A stretch of DNA of 64,000 nt from Vicia villosa (lineage: Eukaryota > Streptophyta > Magnoliopsida > Fabales > Fabaceae). Below the pieces are notes generated by a model. That model did not search any database and was not told the DNA's origin. It saw only the letters and a list, made by a program, of their open reading frames with translations. Below are positions 9,909 through 20,500 of the stretch, piece after piece (position 1 is the first letter of the stretch; every line of letters begins with the position of its first letter). The stretch lies in the NCBI RefSeq assembly GCF_029867415.1, contig NC_081186.1, positions 16,872,930-16,936,929 on the forward strand. The letters run 5' to 3'. The position numbers and the translations under genes are program-made.

Positions 9909-10172
9909 TCATATAATCTTTAAATCTTCATCAGTTTTTAGTTCAAGCATGGTGAACGATAATTTCCATTCATTATCAATCAAGGGTAAACGATACTCGG
10001 GCTTGACGATTCTCTTATTTTCTATATACCGCGTGAGAGTACTCGGTTTGGATTTCAGATTGACGAGAATTATGTCCTCACAAACCCTTAATTGAAGTGG
10101 GGGGTTTGCGCCATTGAAATACACAAATGCAAGATGATGATATGGATTTATTCTGGTTTTTATAAAGAACAT
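9909..10172 (-). CDS. hypothetical second ORF of the MULE (88 codons)
   Basis: Open frame downstream of and on the same strand as the transposase/OTU remnant, once E1 is removed. The product is mixed-charge with no membrane segment; it contains NPPLQLRVCEDIILVNLK and a C-terminal acidic stretch. I do not recognise a domain. Its place inside the transposon and its intact frame in a decayed element suggest a transposon accessory ORF, but chance is not excluded. Confidence 0.4.
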   Translation of the reverse strand: MFFIKTRINPYHHLAFVYFNGANPPLQLRVCEDIILVNLKSKPSTLTRYIENKRIVKPEYRLPLIDNEWKLSFTMLELKTDEDLKII

Positions 10173-10504
10173 GGAAGGAGAAACCTCTTTTTATAAAATT
10201 TGTTGATCAAATAGTATCTTAAAAACCATATCCTATCATCAAGACATATTTCAAAGATGCATCTTCAGACACTTTTTTTTCCCTAAAAATAGAGGTCTTT
10301 ACAAAGATGCACATCTGCATAGTTCTCTGTCTTTTTTATAATTAAAGTGTGTCCGAAGATACATCTCCGGACCCATCCAAACCATTCTTCATATAAAATC
10401 AGTGTATTATGTAGTGCAGAATTTATAAACATAAAAATTATCTAAAAAATAACCACCATATTTTATAACATTATGGACAACATTACATACAAAAAACGAG
10501 TAAC
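10173..10504. other. MULE non-coding segment up to the E1 insertion
   Basis: AT-rich DNA with three more palindromic motifs (AAAGATGCATCTTCAG near 10252, CAAAGATGCACATCTGC near 10301, CGAAGATACATCTCCGG near 10353). It ends at the E1 target duplication ATTGT (10505-10509). It continues logically at 57784 beyond E1. Confidence 0.6.
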
Positions 10505-10509
10505 ATTGT

Positions 10510-11621
10510 TGTTAGAACAAGAATTGTTCTGATCAATATTCTGTGTTTTGATGATAACATTATATATGAATTTTGTATAAGATAATGTGGTACTCTAATC
10601 CTTTGCATTTTCCATTTCAGGAAATATATAAAGAGTATGCACAAATCAGCGCTTAGAAGCAACTGACTTAGAAGGTTCTGGATGGCTTCATCAGAACATG
10701 CTCTGGCAAGACATCAGAAGATGGTCAAGCAGAATCAGAACTGAAAGCATCAGAAGAATGAAAGTCAGAAGAATAAGCTCTGAAGTTCTGAATAGTATCA
10801 CGCTCAAGCTCTTCAAAGTCAGAAGACAGAAGATGCTCTGCACCAAAGTTGATGACTCTGATATTCAAACGTTGTTATATACAAAATCTGAGTCCAGAAG
10901 AAAATACAAGATGAAAGACTGAAATGTCTAATCTCTGACTGACAAAAGGAACGTTAGAAGCTACAAAAGGCAAAGTCAGTAAAAGCAGCAAAAGCAAGGC
11001 TCGAGGTAGTTGACAAAAGTGTGAAACATTAAATGCAACATTGTACTATTCACGCAAAGCATTAAATGCTCCCAACGGTCATTTCCTCTCAACGCCTATA
11101 AATAGAAGTTCTGATCAGAAGCAAAGTAGAACACTTGTGCAAATATACTGAAACGCTGTCAAATTCAAAAGCTTACGAACTTCATCTTCAACCTCACAAA
11201 CTCTTGTAATATTTTAGTGAGTGTTAAGTTTAGAACTTAAGAGAAATATCACAGTTGTGATTACAACTTTATTAGAAGTAAATCTATACTCTTGTAAACT
11301 TTATTTTACATTGATTGTAAAAGAATATCTAGAGTGATCAAGTTGTGATCTGTAGACTCTAGAAGGATTCCTAAAGTGATCAAGTTGTGATCTGTATACT
11401 CTAGAAGACCTAGAGATTTTCTGAGTGGATAACCATTGTAATCAGTTGGATTAGTGGATTAAATCCTCAGTTGAGGTAAATCACTCTAAGGGGGTGGACT
11501 GGAGTAGTTTGGTTAACAACGAACCAGGATAAAAATAATTGTGTTCATTGTTTTTATCTTCCAAGTTTTTGAAGTTACACTTATTCAATCCCCCTCTTTC
11601 TAAGTGTTTTTCTATCCTTCA
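10510..11621 (+). repeat. E1 5' LTR (1112 bp)
   Basis: Starts TGTTAGAACAAG and ends CTATCCTTCA. Starts directly after target copy ATTGT; the primer-binding site follows. Pairs with 56662-57778. Confidence 0.95.
11091..11110 (+). promoter_or_regulatory. E1 LTR core promoter (TATA box)
   Basis: TATAAATA at 11097-11104 in the context AACGCCTATAAATAGAAG; the equivalent position in E0 (4301-4310) and in E2 (45816-45823, minus strand) is also TATA-like. It lies about 590 bp into the LTR, so U3 would be roughly the first 620 bp. Confidence 0.6.
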
Positions 11622-11640
11622 ATTGGCATCAGAGCGCCGG
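11622..11640 (+). other. E1 primer-binding site
   Basis: Directly after the 5' LTR lies TGGCATCAGAGCGCCGG. The first 12 bases match the complement of the initiator tRNA-Met 3' end (TGGTATCAGAGC) with one T to C change. E2 has the same change, so it belongs to the lineage rather than to one copy. Confidence 0.8.
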
Positions 11641-12534
11641 TTCTAGGTGCAAGCACTTAACCGTGTTAGACAAAAGATTCAGGGAGAAAAACACAAAGTT
11701 AAAATGGTTGAAACAACTTTATCTACTCCTACTCCTGAACAAAACAACAATGGTAATGGAAGCAATAGTTTCAATGGCTATAATAGACCACCAGTTTTTG
11801 ATGGTGAAAACTTTGAGTACTGGAAAGATAGACTCGAAAGTTACTTTCTTTGTCAAGACGGTGACTTAAGGGATCTAGTGCTGGATGTTTACACACATCC
11901 TGTAAATGCTCAAGGTGTCAAGGTTTCTAGACAAGCCATGAGTGATGCTCAAAAGAAAGACTTCAAGAATCATCACAAGTCTAGAACTATATTGCTAAAT
12001 GCTATCTCTCATCCTGAGTATGAGAAGATAACAAACAGAGAAACAGCTCATGATATCTTTGAATCCTTAAAGATGACTCATGAGGGTAATGCTCAAGTTA
12101 AGGAGACAAAGGCCTTAGCTCTAGTCCAAAAGTATGAAGCATTCAAGATGGAGGAAGATGAAAACATTGAAGCAATGTTCTCAAGATTCCAGACTCTGAC
12201 TGCTAGATTAAGAGTGCTTGACAAAGGCTACACCAAAGCTGATCATGTGAAGAAGATCATCAGAAGCTTACCCAAAAGATGGGGTCCCATGGTAACTGCA
12301 TTCAAGATTGCCAAGAACTTGAATGTAGTGTCTCTTGAAGAGTTGATCAATGTCCTGAGGAGTCATGAAATAGAGCTGGATGCAAATGAACCTCAGAAGA
12401 AAGGTAAGTCAATTGCATTAAAATCTAATAGTAAAATATAAACTAATGCTTTTCAGGATGAAGAAGAAGATTCTGAAGAGTTAGAATCAGAAGAAGAAGA
12501 AGATGAACTCACTAGTACAAAAATACCTTTTTAG

Positions 12535-12770
12535 CAAATGTTGTTAAGTCAGTTCGCTTGCCACCTGACTTAAGAAGTGACGCGGTGGCAATTTTGTAAA
12601 TATTTATAACTTTGTTAGGTCGGTTGCAATCATAACTGACTTAACAAAGATTAAATAAAAAATAAATAATTCACATTAAACTTCTTAAGTCACCTGTATT
12701 TACTATCTGACTTAAAAAAATATATTTATTAAGTCAGGTGTAGCTTACCCGACCTAAGAAGCTTTGTTTA
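12535..12770. repeat. CACTA left subterminal repeats
   Basis: Multiple copies of a motif near TTAAGTCRGNT and its reverse complement ACYTGACTTAAG, in pairs that can fold together. Mirrored by 16210-16378. Expected binding sites for a TNPA-like protein. Confidence 0.8.
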
Positions 12771-13358
12771 CTTCAACAAATTAAATTGCAAAATGTATGA
12801 TGCGGGAATCGAACCCAGTAACATTCAAAGAGTAGCAGTTATATTATATATATAATAATTATAAACTTATAATTATATTTTATATATTTATTATATTTAT
12901 TTATATAAAGAATTAATAATTAATAAATAAGAAATAGAAGTGTAAAAATCTTTTTTGTTTTCACGTGAAAACTCGTTCCTACTTCTCAAAGTCATAAACC
13001 ACCGCTTGCTTCTCGCTGCTCTCTGTCGTTGGCTTTCCACCACTGGTTGCGGCTGACAACAATTGTCCTCTACTCTCCGGTTGTCTTTCTCATTAAGGTT
13101 AGTTGATACCTCCCTATCTCTTCTCTAATTCTCGTTAGGGTTTCTCTCAATCTTAAAACCCCTTCTTCTCAAACCCTCGTACAAATCCCACCTTATCTCT
13201 CTCCATTGAAGAGATTTAAGATTTGATTTAGGAATTTAGGGTTTAATAGTTACTTGTATAGACATTATTGTGTATATAATTGATATTTTTTGTTTTTATT
13301 TGCAAACATTTGTGGGATGGAATAAACATCACTGTTGTGTATGATTCATTTTTAATTT
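12771..13358. other. CACTA interior, unidentified; possible captured leader
   Basis: AT-rich to about 12960. Then less AT-rich sequence rich in CTTCTC and CTCTCCGG motifs with GTTAGGGTTTCTCTCAATC, which reads like a plant gene 5' UTR with the start of an intron (CATTAAGGTTAGTTG). It lies upstream of the guanylate kinase-like exon on the same strand and may be from the same gene; not provable here. Confidence 0.35.
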
Positions 13359-13510
13359 ATGAATAATGGTCAGAGTTGTGTTCTTGATATTGATGTTCTA
13401 GGGGCAAGATCTGTGAGGGCTAGTTCTCTTCAATCCATATTCATTTTTGTATGCCCTCCATCAATGGAAGAGTTGGAGAAGTGTCATCATGAAATCATCA
13501 ACTCATTCAG
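13359..13510 (+). pseudogene. captured guanylate kinase exon fragment
   Basis: An open frame encodes a stretch closely resembling the core of plant guanylate kinase (GMP to GDP, nucleotide metabolism): [16 protein letters not shown], then a hydrophobic IFIFVCPPS strand and MEELEK. Family members normally have DIDVQGA where this has DIDVLGA. After LEK the similarity fades, and a splice-donor-like CAG/GTTTGT occurs at 13510/13511. P-loop and lid are missing, so it cannot encode an enzyme. Its location inside a CACTA element marks it as a captured fragment. Confidence 0.7.
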
Positions 13511-13765
13511 GTTTGTCTTAAAATTTATCATCATCCTTATCATCCATGCTTTCTTCCTTAAATTCATCACCGAATTCCTTATTTATGTCGGCCTCTGGAA
13601 ATAATTAATCCTCGACATCAACACTTTCATCTTCTTCATTTATATTATTCTAGCCACACCACAGCCCAATAATAGTCCCTATAAATTAAATTAAAGAGCA
13701 CACAATAATAATTATCACTATGTAAAAGTACATAAATATTATGATGTAGTTGTAAAATTTCAAAT

Positions 13766-14423
13766 TTAGTGTGACAAAAATATGTGAGTGTCTCCGATAA
13801 ATGCAAAGTAAACACTGTGTTTGGCTTCCATAATGCTAATAGGGGATCTTCTATGAATACCTTGACGTTTGCGAGAGTCAAACTGCAGTGAAATGCAAGT
13901 TGGTTTGTTAGATTCTTTTTGTCAAACCAAAACACATTAGTGTGATACTAGTTAGTTACATACCAACTTCTCAATCTGATAATGATCTGAGTGGTTCCAG
14001 TCATAAGAATGGCCATATAAAATTATAGGCGTTCCAAGATGAGTCAATATGTAAGCATACCCCTGCAATAACCATAAGTTAGATGCAGATCATCATTTTA
14101 TCAACATTATTAAACTTTGTTTAATTAAGAATGTAATTAGTTAGCATCATAGGACCTAAAAGTCAACAATATTGTCTAGTTTTTGCAAGTATCCAAATGG
14201 AAAGTCACTAAAGCTAAAACAAACGTTAACATGAGATAGTGTAGTTAATTGTATATGTGCCTGACAAGCCACCAACATGTTTATGCACATATACATTCTT
14301 AGTACCATATCTAATTATGTAACTACTTCCCTCTGGACTTGAAATAATTATTATTTAAAAAGCCTCGTGTGTCCAAAGAGTATGTACCTCCATAACCAGA
14401 TTATAAGAGAAGGGCCAACGAGC
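13766..14423 (-). pseudogene. captured alpha-amylase 3' exons with introns
   Basis: Three pieces on the minus strand, each bounded by splice-like sites, join in frame. 14388-14423 encodes ARWPFSYNLVME, preceded by TGTGCAG and followed by GTACAT. 13964-14062 encodes [19 protein letters not shown] and on to a YDW motif, preceded by TTGCAG and followed by GTATGT. 13766-13882 encodes KRQGIHRRSPISIMEA and on to a stop. Order and motifs match the C-terminal half of plant alpha-amylases ([22 protein letters not shown] region, then the IRKRQGIHSRS region). Catalytic-barrel exons are absent. Genomic capture, not retrocopying, because introns remain. Confidence 0.75.
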
Positions 14424-16134
14424 CTGCACAAAGAGTGAGATAAGAGCATGAATTTTTATTAAAAAAACCTAAAAAGCAAAGTGTTATTACCAACATAAAA
14501 AGTTGAAATAAAATTATGTAGAATGAAATGACATATTTGCATTGCTGTCCAAATTCTCACTGAAAGGCAATAAAATAAAAGACAATATATTAAAGATTGC
14601 ACACCAAATTCTCTGTAGATTGATACCAAAACCATATGATTTAGTTTAAAAGCCAAAAAAATTTAGACTCTATAATCTAAATTACCTTTGAATGACAACA
14701 ACCATAATAGAAATATTACTAGTCTACTTTCACATCATGCACCCCTATAAATTGTTTCACGACAATATATTAAACTCTTTAACCTATACTTCTTTAACTT
14801 TAGAATGCTTCAACAAAAAAATAAAAACCTTTCTTTTCAAGTAAATAAACAAACATGGGTAATATCATTTGGTGATATATTAAGCTTTACCTAAAAGTCA
14901 AACTCATTCCCATTAATCCTTTGAGTAAAGGTTTTGCAAAATTCCAATTAAATAAACAAAGAACAACCATTTGATTATGAGAGTCAAGTTAGTTTAACAC
15001 AAGGCTTGACATTATAACCCAAAACTCACCATTTAAATTAATTGGATAATTAACTTAAACAATTTTTCCTTTATTCTTAAAAGATAAACTTTTGTTTATT
15101 TTTGTTGTTAAATTTAATGATATTTTTTTATTTAAACAAGTTCCAATTTCAAAGACAACGAGTCATACTACTTCACTATTTGGGCTGATTTCGCAATAAT
15201 TTAAAATACTTATATTTTGTCACTTGGTGAGAAACATAGAATATATAAATGCTATATGATTTTTATGATCTGATGCCATTTCCCTGGTTATCTGCTTATA
15301 TTTGATGTTGTTAATATGCTTCAAGTGTTTCTTAATATGTTTATCCAATTTATTTAGTGCAACTGGATCATTGCTTGTGGACTCATACCAAATATTCATA
15401 TCATGGTGAGTGTGAGCTCTTATTTAACTTCTAAGTTCAATTATGATAGAAGAGTTCTAGTTATATGTAAAGGAAGAAATTAATTTGATGAGATTTTCAT
15501 TTCAATGTTGATATAAATGAATTGCACTGTCTGCGTTTGAGTTTGCAAATAAGCTCTCCTAGAGCTAAGGGTTTTTAAACAAAGTCTGGAAATTCTAAAT
15601 CAGTTAGTATTTGAAACTTAAGGTCCTTAATTATCATGTTTTTCCTAAAAGTTACTAGTATATTTGTAAACTAGTATGTATGTCCCAAAGACTGTTCTTT
15701 AATGTTTATATGACAATGACACGTGGAGTTTGACAATAGGGAAATGTATGATTCAAGCATTGTCACATAGACATCCTTATAATTTGGGGATTGAAATATG
15801 TATGATATGATATTTTCTATTGAAGGTTTTTTGGTTTGATTGTACTTTGATAAGAAGTTGTTATTTCAGCTCGGTAGTTACTCTTGTTTATGCTTTTTAA
15901 TAAGACTAATGTCATCTCTATTGAGTTTATAGGTTAATGCGATTGAACTTAACCTGCGAGCATAGTACCTGTGTTAATTACAATGATGTTTAATTTGATA
16001 TGACAATATTTTTATTTATATGGTTTAATTTTGAACTGTGGGTGAAATATATGGAACAAAATGATTATAAGATGGTATTATTATTATTTTGCTTGCTGTG
16101 TGTCTGTTGCTTATTAGATTTTATTTTATTTTTG

Positions 16135-16135
<1 letters not shown>
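14424..16135. other. CACTA interior, no gene recognised
   Basis: About 1.7 kb of AT-rich DNA. A splice-donor-like segment near 15355-15410 (ATCATGGTGAGTG) could be another captured exon, but its short translation matches nothing I can name. No transposase motif. Confidence 0.4.

Positions 16136-16177
<42 letters not shown>
16136..16177. repeat. (AT)n microsatellite
   Basis: About 20 uninterrupted AT units just inside the right CACTA subterminal region. Confidence 0.95.
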
Positions 16178-16179
<2 letters not shown>

Positions 16180-16209
16180 TACCATCAAAAAAAAATGTGA
16201 AAAAAATTA

Positions 16210-16378
16210 AACTTGTTAGGTCGGTTAAATATATTCGACTTAAGAAACCAACTTCTTAAGTCGGGTCCAAGTCCGACTTAAGAAGTCCAAACTTCTTATG
16301 TCGGCAATTCTTAGGTCAGGTTCGGAACCGACTTAAAAAGTCGTTTTTAACCGACTTAACAAGTGTTTTTTGTACTAG
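16210..16378. repeat. CACTA right subterminal repeats
   Basis: Repeated CTTCTTAAGTCGG / CCGACTTAAGAAG and TTAGGTCGG motifs in both orientations up to the terminus; inverted counterpart of 12535-12770. Confidence 0.85.
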
Positions 16379-17357
16379 TGACTTTCTATGATTTCAAGAA
16401 GAGTAAATCAACTCTGGAAAAGCAAGTAGAGAAAGTTCAAGAACTTCAAGAACTTCAAAAGGCCTGAAAGAGGAGAATCTTCTGGACACAGAAGATCTGA
16501 CAAGAAGAAGGTGACGTGCTATGAATGGAAGGAACCTGGACATTACAAGAATGAGTGTCCAAAGCTTCAGAGGGAAAAGCCCAATAAAAAGTTTGAAAAG
16601 AAGAAAGGTCTTATGGCTACTTGGGATGACTCAGATTCTTCTAATCAAGAGTCAGACTCTGAAGATGAGCAGAAAAACATAGCACTGATGGCCACTGTTG
16701 ATGACGAATCCGAATCTACATCAGACTCAGATTCTGAAGAGGTATTTTCTAAGCTTTCTAGAGATGAGCTTATTTCCAGCTTAACTGGACTTCTGGAAAT
16801 CAAGGCTAAACTTAGTATCAAATACAAAAAGCTGAGAAAGCTCTTTGCACCTGAAACTAAGAAGCTTGAAATAGAAAATGCTGAACTTAAAGAAAAAGTT
16901 TTGAAACTATCTAAAGATGTTGAATCATCTTCAAGTTCAGAAAAGTCTATTCCAAGTGTGAACAATATTCTTAAGGAATATGACTTGAGTTTCAGGAAGT
17001 TTCTATCTAGAGGTATTGGCAGAAGTCAGCTAGCCTCTATGATATATGGTGTAAGTGGAAACAAGAGAATAGGCATAGGCTATGAGGGTGAAACCCCATA
17101 TAAACTTGAACCAGTTGATGAAATGGTTATTACATACAAACCTTTGTATGATCAGTTCACGTTTGGCCATTCTCATGATATAAAGCACACGTCTAACTCT
17201 AAGAGTTTCCACATAACACACACCAAGAAATATGTTTCACGCACAAGAAAATCTTATGATAGATTCTGTGCTAAACCTCAGTTCAATCAGAACTTGAGGA
17301 GAACTAACCCAAAAGGACCTAAAAGAATGTGGGTACCTAAGGAAAAGATTATGCCTG

Positions 17358-17589
17358 TTGCAGATCTCCTTCAAGGCTCAAAAGACAAAGGAAAACATGT
17401 CATGGTACCTGGACTCTGGGTGCTCGCGACACATGACAGGAAGAAGGTCTATGTTCCAAGACCTGGAGCTTAAATCTGTTGGAGAAGTTAAGTTTGGAGG
17501 GAACCAGAAGAGCAAGATCATTGGCTCTGGAACCATATGCATTGGTAACTCTCCCTCTATAACTAATGTTCTTTTTGTAGATGGATTAG
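17358..17589 (+). pseudogene. E1 protease domain, N-terminal part of pol, cut by E2
   Basis: Contains the aspartic protease motif in MSWYLDSGCSRHM, then FGGNQKSKIIGSG. It lies in the +1 frame relative to gag, overlapping gag over 17358-17473, as in E2. It is cut at the E2 insertion (target ATTAG, 17585-17589) and continues at 46414. Confidence 0.88.
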
Positions 17590-18804
17590 TGAAGGATAGA
17601 AAAACACTTAGAAAGGGGGGGTTTGAATAAGTGTAGTCTAAAAAACTTGAACGATAAAAACAATATGCACAGTTATTTTTATCCTGGTTCGTTGTTAACT
17701 AAACTACTCCAGTCCACCCCCACGGAGTGATTTACCTCACCTGAGGATTTAATCCACTAATCGCAACAGATTACAATGGTTTTTCACTTAGTCCGCGACT
17801 AAGTCTTCTAGAGTATCCTGATCACAACCTGATCACTCCAGGAACAAATGCTTAGACACAAGCTAAGACTTTCTTAGAGTATCCTGACCACCACGTGATC
17901 ACTCTAATTACAACTGCTTAGACACAAGCTAAGACTTCCTAGAGTATCCTGATCAACACTTGATCACTCTAGTTACTTACAAATTAATGTAATCAATTCT
18001 AAGAGTATTACAAATGCTTCTGAAAAGCTATAATCACAACAGTGATATTTCTCTTAACGTTTAAGCCTAATCTCACTAATATATTACAACAGCAATGTAG
18101 TGAGCTTTGATGAAGATGAAGTTTCTGAGCTTTGAATTGAACAGCGTTTCAGCAAGTCTTTCAGAATAATATCGTTCAGAATTGGTAACCTTGCTTCTCA
18201 TCAGAACTTCATATTTATAGGCGTTTGAGAAGATGACCGTTGGGCGCATTTAATGCTTTACGTGTTCCGTACAGCTTTGCATTTAATGTTTCACGCTTTT
18301 GTCAACTACCTCGAGCCTTGTTCACGCTGTGTCTACTGACGTTGCCTTTAATAGCTTCCAACGTTCCTTTTGTCAGTCAGCGTAGCCTGCCACCTGTACT
18401 TTCTTCTGATCTGATGTTTGTGAATAAAATATTTGAATATCATCAGAGTCAAACAACTTGGTGCATAGCATCTTCTTGTCTTCTGACCTTGAAGTGCTTC
18501 TGAGCGTGATACCATGAGAACTTCAGTGCTTCTGCTTCTGATCTCAAGTTCTTCTGATGCTTTCATAGACCCATGTTCTGATTCTGCCTTGACCATCTTC
18601 TGATGTCTTGCCAGACCATGTTCTGATGTTGCATGCTGAACCTTCTGAGACAAAGCTTCTGAGCGCTGATTTGTGCATACTCTTTATATATTTCCTGAAA
18701 TGGAAATTGCAATGTATTAGAGTACCACATTATCTCACACAAAATTCATATCCTTGTTATCATCAAAACTAAGAATATTGATCAGAACAAATCTTGTTCT
18801 AACA
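17590..18804 (-). repeat. E2 3' LTR (1215 bp)
   Basis: Reads TGAAGGATAG to GTTCTAACA on the plus strand. The purine tract (TCTCCCCCTTTTTG on the plus strand, 18805-18818) lies at its inner edge, which defines it as the 3' LTR of a minus-strand element. Confidence 0.95.
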
Positions 18805-19059
18805 ATCTCCCCCTTTTTGATGATGACAAAAACATATATAAATGATATGAATTTGCGATCAGAAAGAGCAGACGGCTAAAGACAAATTACACAGCTATAG
18901 CATAAGCATGTGAATATGTTTCCCCCTGAGATTAACAATCTCCCCCTGAGATGAATAATCTCCCCCTGAAATAAATACTCGAAGAACTTTAATAATAAAA
19001 GACTTCCCTGATTATTTCGGTAGAGACGATCACATAAGCTTCTTGCTTCTGATAATTCA

Positions 19060-19390
19060 TAGCTTCTGACTTCTGCTTCCGTTGGACAGCTTCAGAACTT
19101 GAATTTCTTTAGATCCCTAGAACACACACAGCTTCTGATTCATGCTTCCATTTAGGACAGCTTCAGAACTTGAATTTCTTTGATCTTCAGAACATTCACA
19201 GCTTCTGATTCCTGCTTCCATTTAGGATAGCTTCAGAACTTGAATTTCTTTGATCTTTAGAACATTCACAGCTTCTGATTCATGCTTCCATTTAGGACAG
19301 CTTCAGAACTTGAGTTTTCTGGATCTTTTAGAACATTCACAGCTTCTAATTTCTGCTTCCCTCGGATAGCTTCAGAGCTTTGAATTTCTT
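19060..19390 (-). repeat. tandem repeat of about 70 bp in E2, near five units
   Basis: Inverted homologue of the E0 array at 3140-3475; plus-strand cores are GGACAGCTTCAGAACTTG and ACAGCTTCTGATTC. Confidence 0.8.
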
Positions 19391-20089
19391 CTTACATCAC
19401 TTCATGCTAGATTGTATCAGAACATTGTTGAATGTACCAGAGCATCATCAGAGCATCTCTACATCCTGAAATGTTACAGAACAAAACTAACCGACAAAAG
19501 TCAGCATGAATGAGTTAGAACATAAAATGTGTATCAGAGCACAAAATATGTATCAGAGCCATATAAGCCATATAGAATATGTCAGATCCAATAGACAATG
19601 TATCAGAGCAAATAGACAATGATTTGGATCATATTCTATTATCAGAATTTCTGATCATTCTTCCTTCTTGCTTCTGATTTTGAAGCTTCCTAGCACTCAG
19701 CTTGCTTCAAGAATCCAAGAGCTTGATTCATTTTGTTGCTTCTTATGTTGATCTTGAATCTTTGATTCCTGCAACAACACAACTTAGAAACATATGAAGC
19801 TTGCAGCTTCTGTTAGAAATGTGGAGCCTTTTTACTCGGTAACTGATAATATTAATCAGATCATTTATCATATATTTTCTCCCCCTTTTTGTCATAACAT
19901 CAAAAAGCATAAAAGATTCAGATGTAAAGCGAGAGACAAAAGGAAAGAAAAACAAATAATCATTGATAAAAAGCAGAAGTACAAGAGTTATGCAGAATAA
20001 GCTTTTCATTGATTAACCAAGTAGGATTACAAAAGAGGAATGCAGGAAAACAGATGCAACAAGGAAAGAAAACTACAAAGACTTAAAGC

Positions 20090-20500
20090 CTAAGACTCTA
20101 TCCTACGCAAAGACTGCGCAAACAACTCAAGAACCCTCTGGTCTTCAGTTTGTTCAGCCATGGAAGCTTGAAAACTCTTCATGCCTGTCCAGACTAGAAC
20201 CTCCACTGTAGGAGAGATCCAAGAGACCAAAGAGGAAGTGAGGGACAGTTCATAGACAGGGAGCTAATGTTGCAAACGGGCTCCAGTGACTCAAGAAGGT
20301 CTTCTTCCTTTGGATAAATGTTGATAACAGCATTGAAGAAGAGATCTGTCTTGAAAGAGACTTGGAGAGCCATCCCAAGATATGCTTCACATCCTGTAAC
20401 TGATTAACCCTTCCATCCGTTCTCATTGAGTTGAAAGGATTCATGATGAACGCTAGGTTGAAGATGAATGAACTAGGGTTTATGCCAAAGAAAAACTTTG
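20090..20500 (-). pseudogene. short unidentified ORF remnant in the env position of E2
   Basis: Pieces in different frames read like one small protein. A start near 20491 gives MNPFNSMRTDGRVNQLQDV; then a run with FKTDLFFNAVINIYPKEED, followed by ESLEPVCNIS; then, in a third frame, SPTVEVLVWTGMKSFQ and EDQRVLELFAQSLRRIES to a TAG at about 20090. The amino-acid composition looks coding, but at least two frame changes are needed. It is unlike the env-like ORF of E0/E1. It could be a decayed accessory gene or a rearranged remnant; no family recognised. Confidence 0.35.

Larger units (their letters stand above)
12510..16380. mobile_element. non-autonomous CACTA element carrying captured plant exons
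   Basis: Ends are CACTAGTACAAAAA and its inverted form TTTTTTGTACTAGTG, flanked by the 3-bp duplication ACT (12507-12509 and 16381-16383), all hallmarks of CACTA/En-Spm elements. Both subterminal regions (about 12535-12770 and 16210-16378) are packed with TTAAGTCGG/GACTTAA motifs in both orientations, the usual transposase-binding array. No transposase is visible in 3.87 kb. The interior has fragments resembling guanylate kinase and alpha-amylase. It sits in E1 gag, so it arrived after E1. Confidence 0.92.
11704..17473 (+). pseudogene. E1 gag, broken, split by a CACTA element
   Basis: The start is the ATG at 11704, aligned with the E2 gag start. The N-terminal capsid-like part (Retrotran_gag_2/UBN2 type, about 250 residues) is open to a TAA at 12439. 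The acidic linker continues to 12509, where the CACTA element begins. After 16380 the frame resumes with a TAG at 16427-16429 and then the nucleocapsid part, whose zinc knuckle reads CYEWKEPGHYKNEC. The second cysteine of CX2CX4HX4C is Trp here, while E2 has the intact CYECNEPGHYKNEC. The C-terminal part ends at 17473, overlapping the protease frame. Confidence 0.88.

Noticed and set aside
18240..18503. Open frames identical at 45844-46107 and, inverted, related to 3871-4173
   Set aside because: All within Sirevirus LTRs, not genes.
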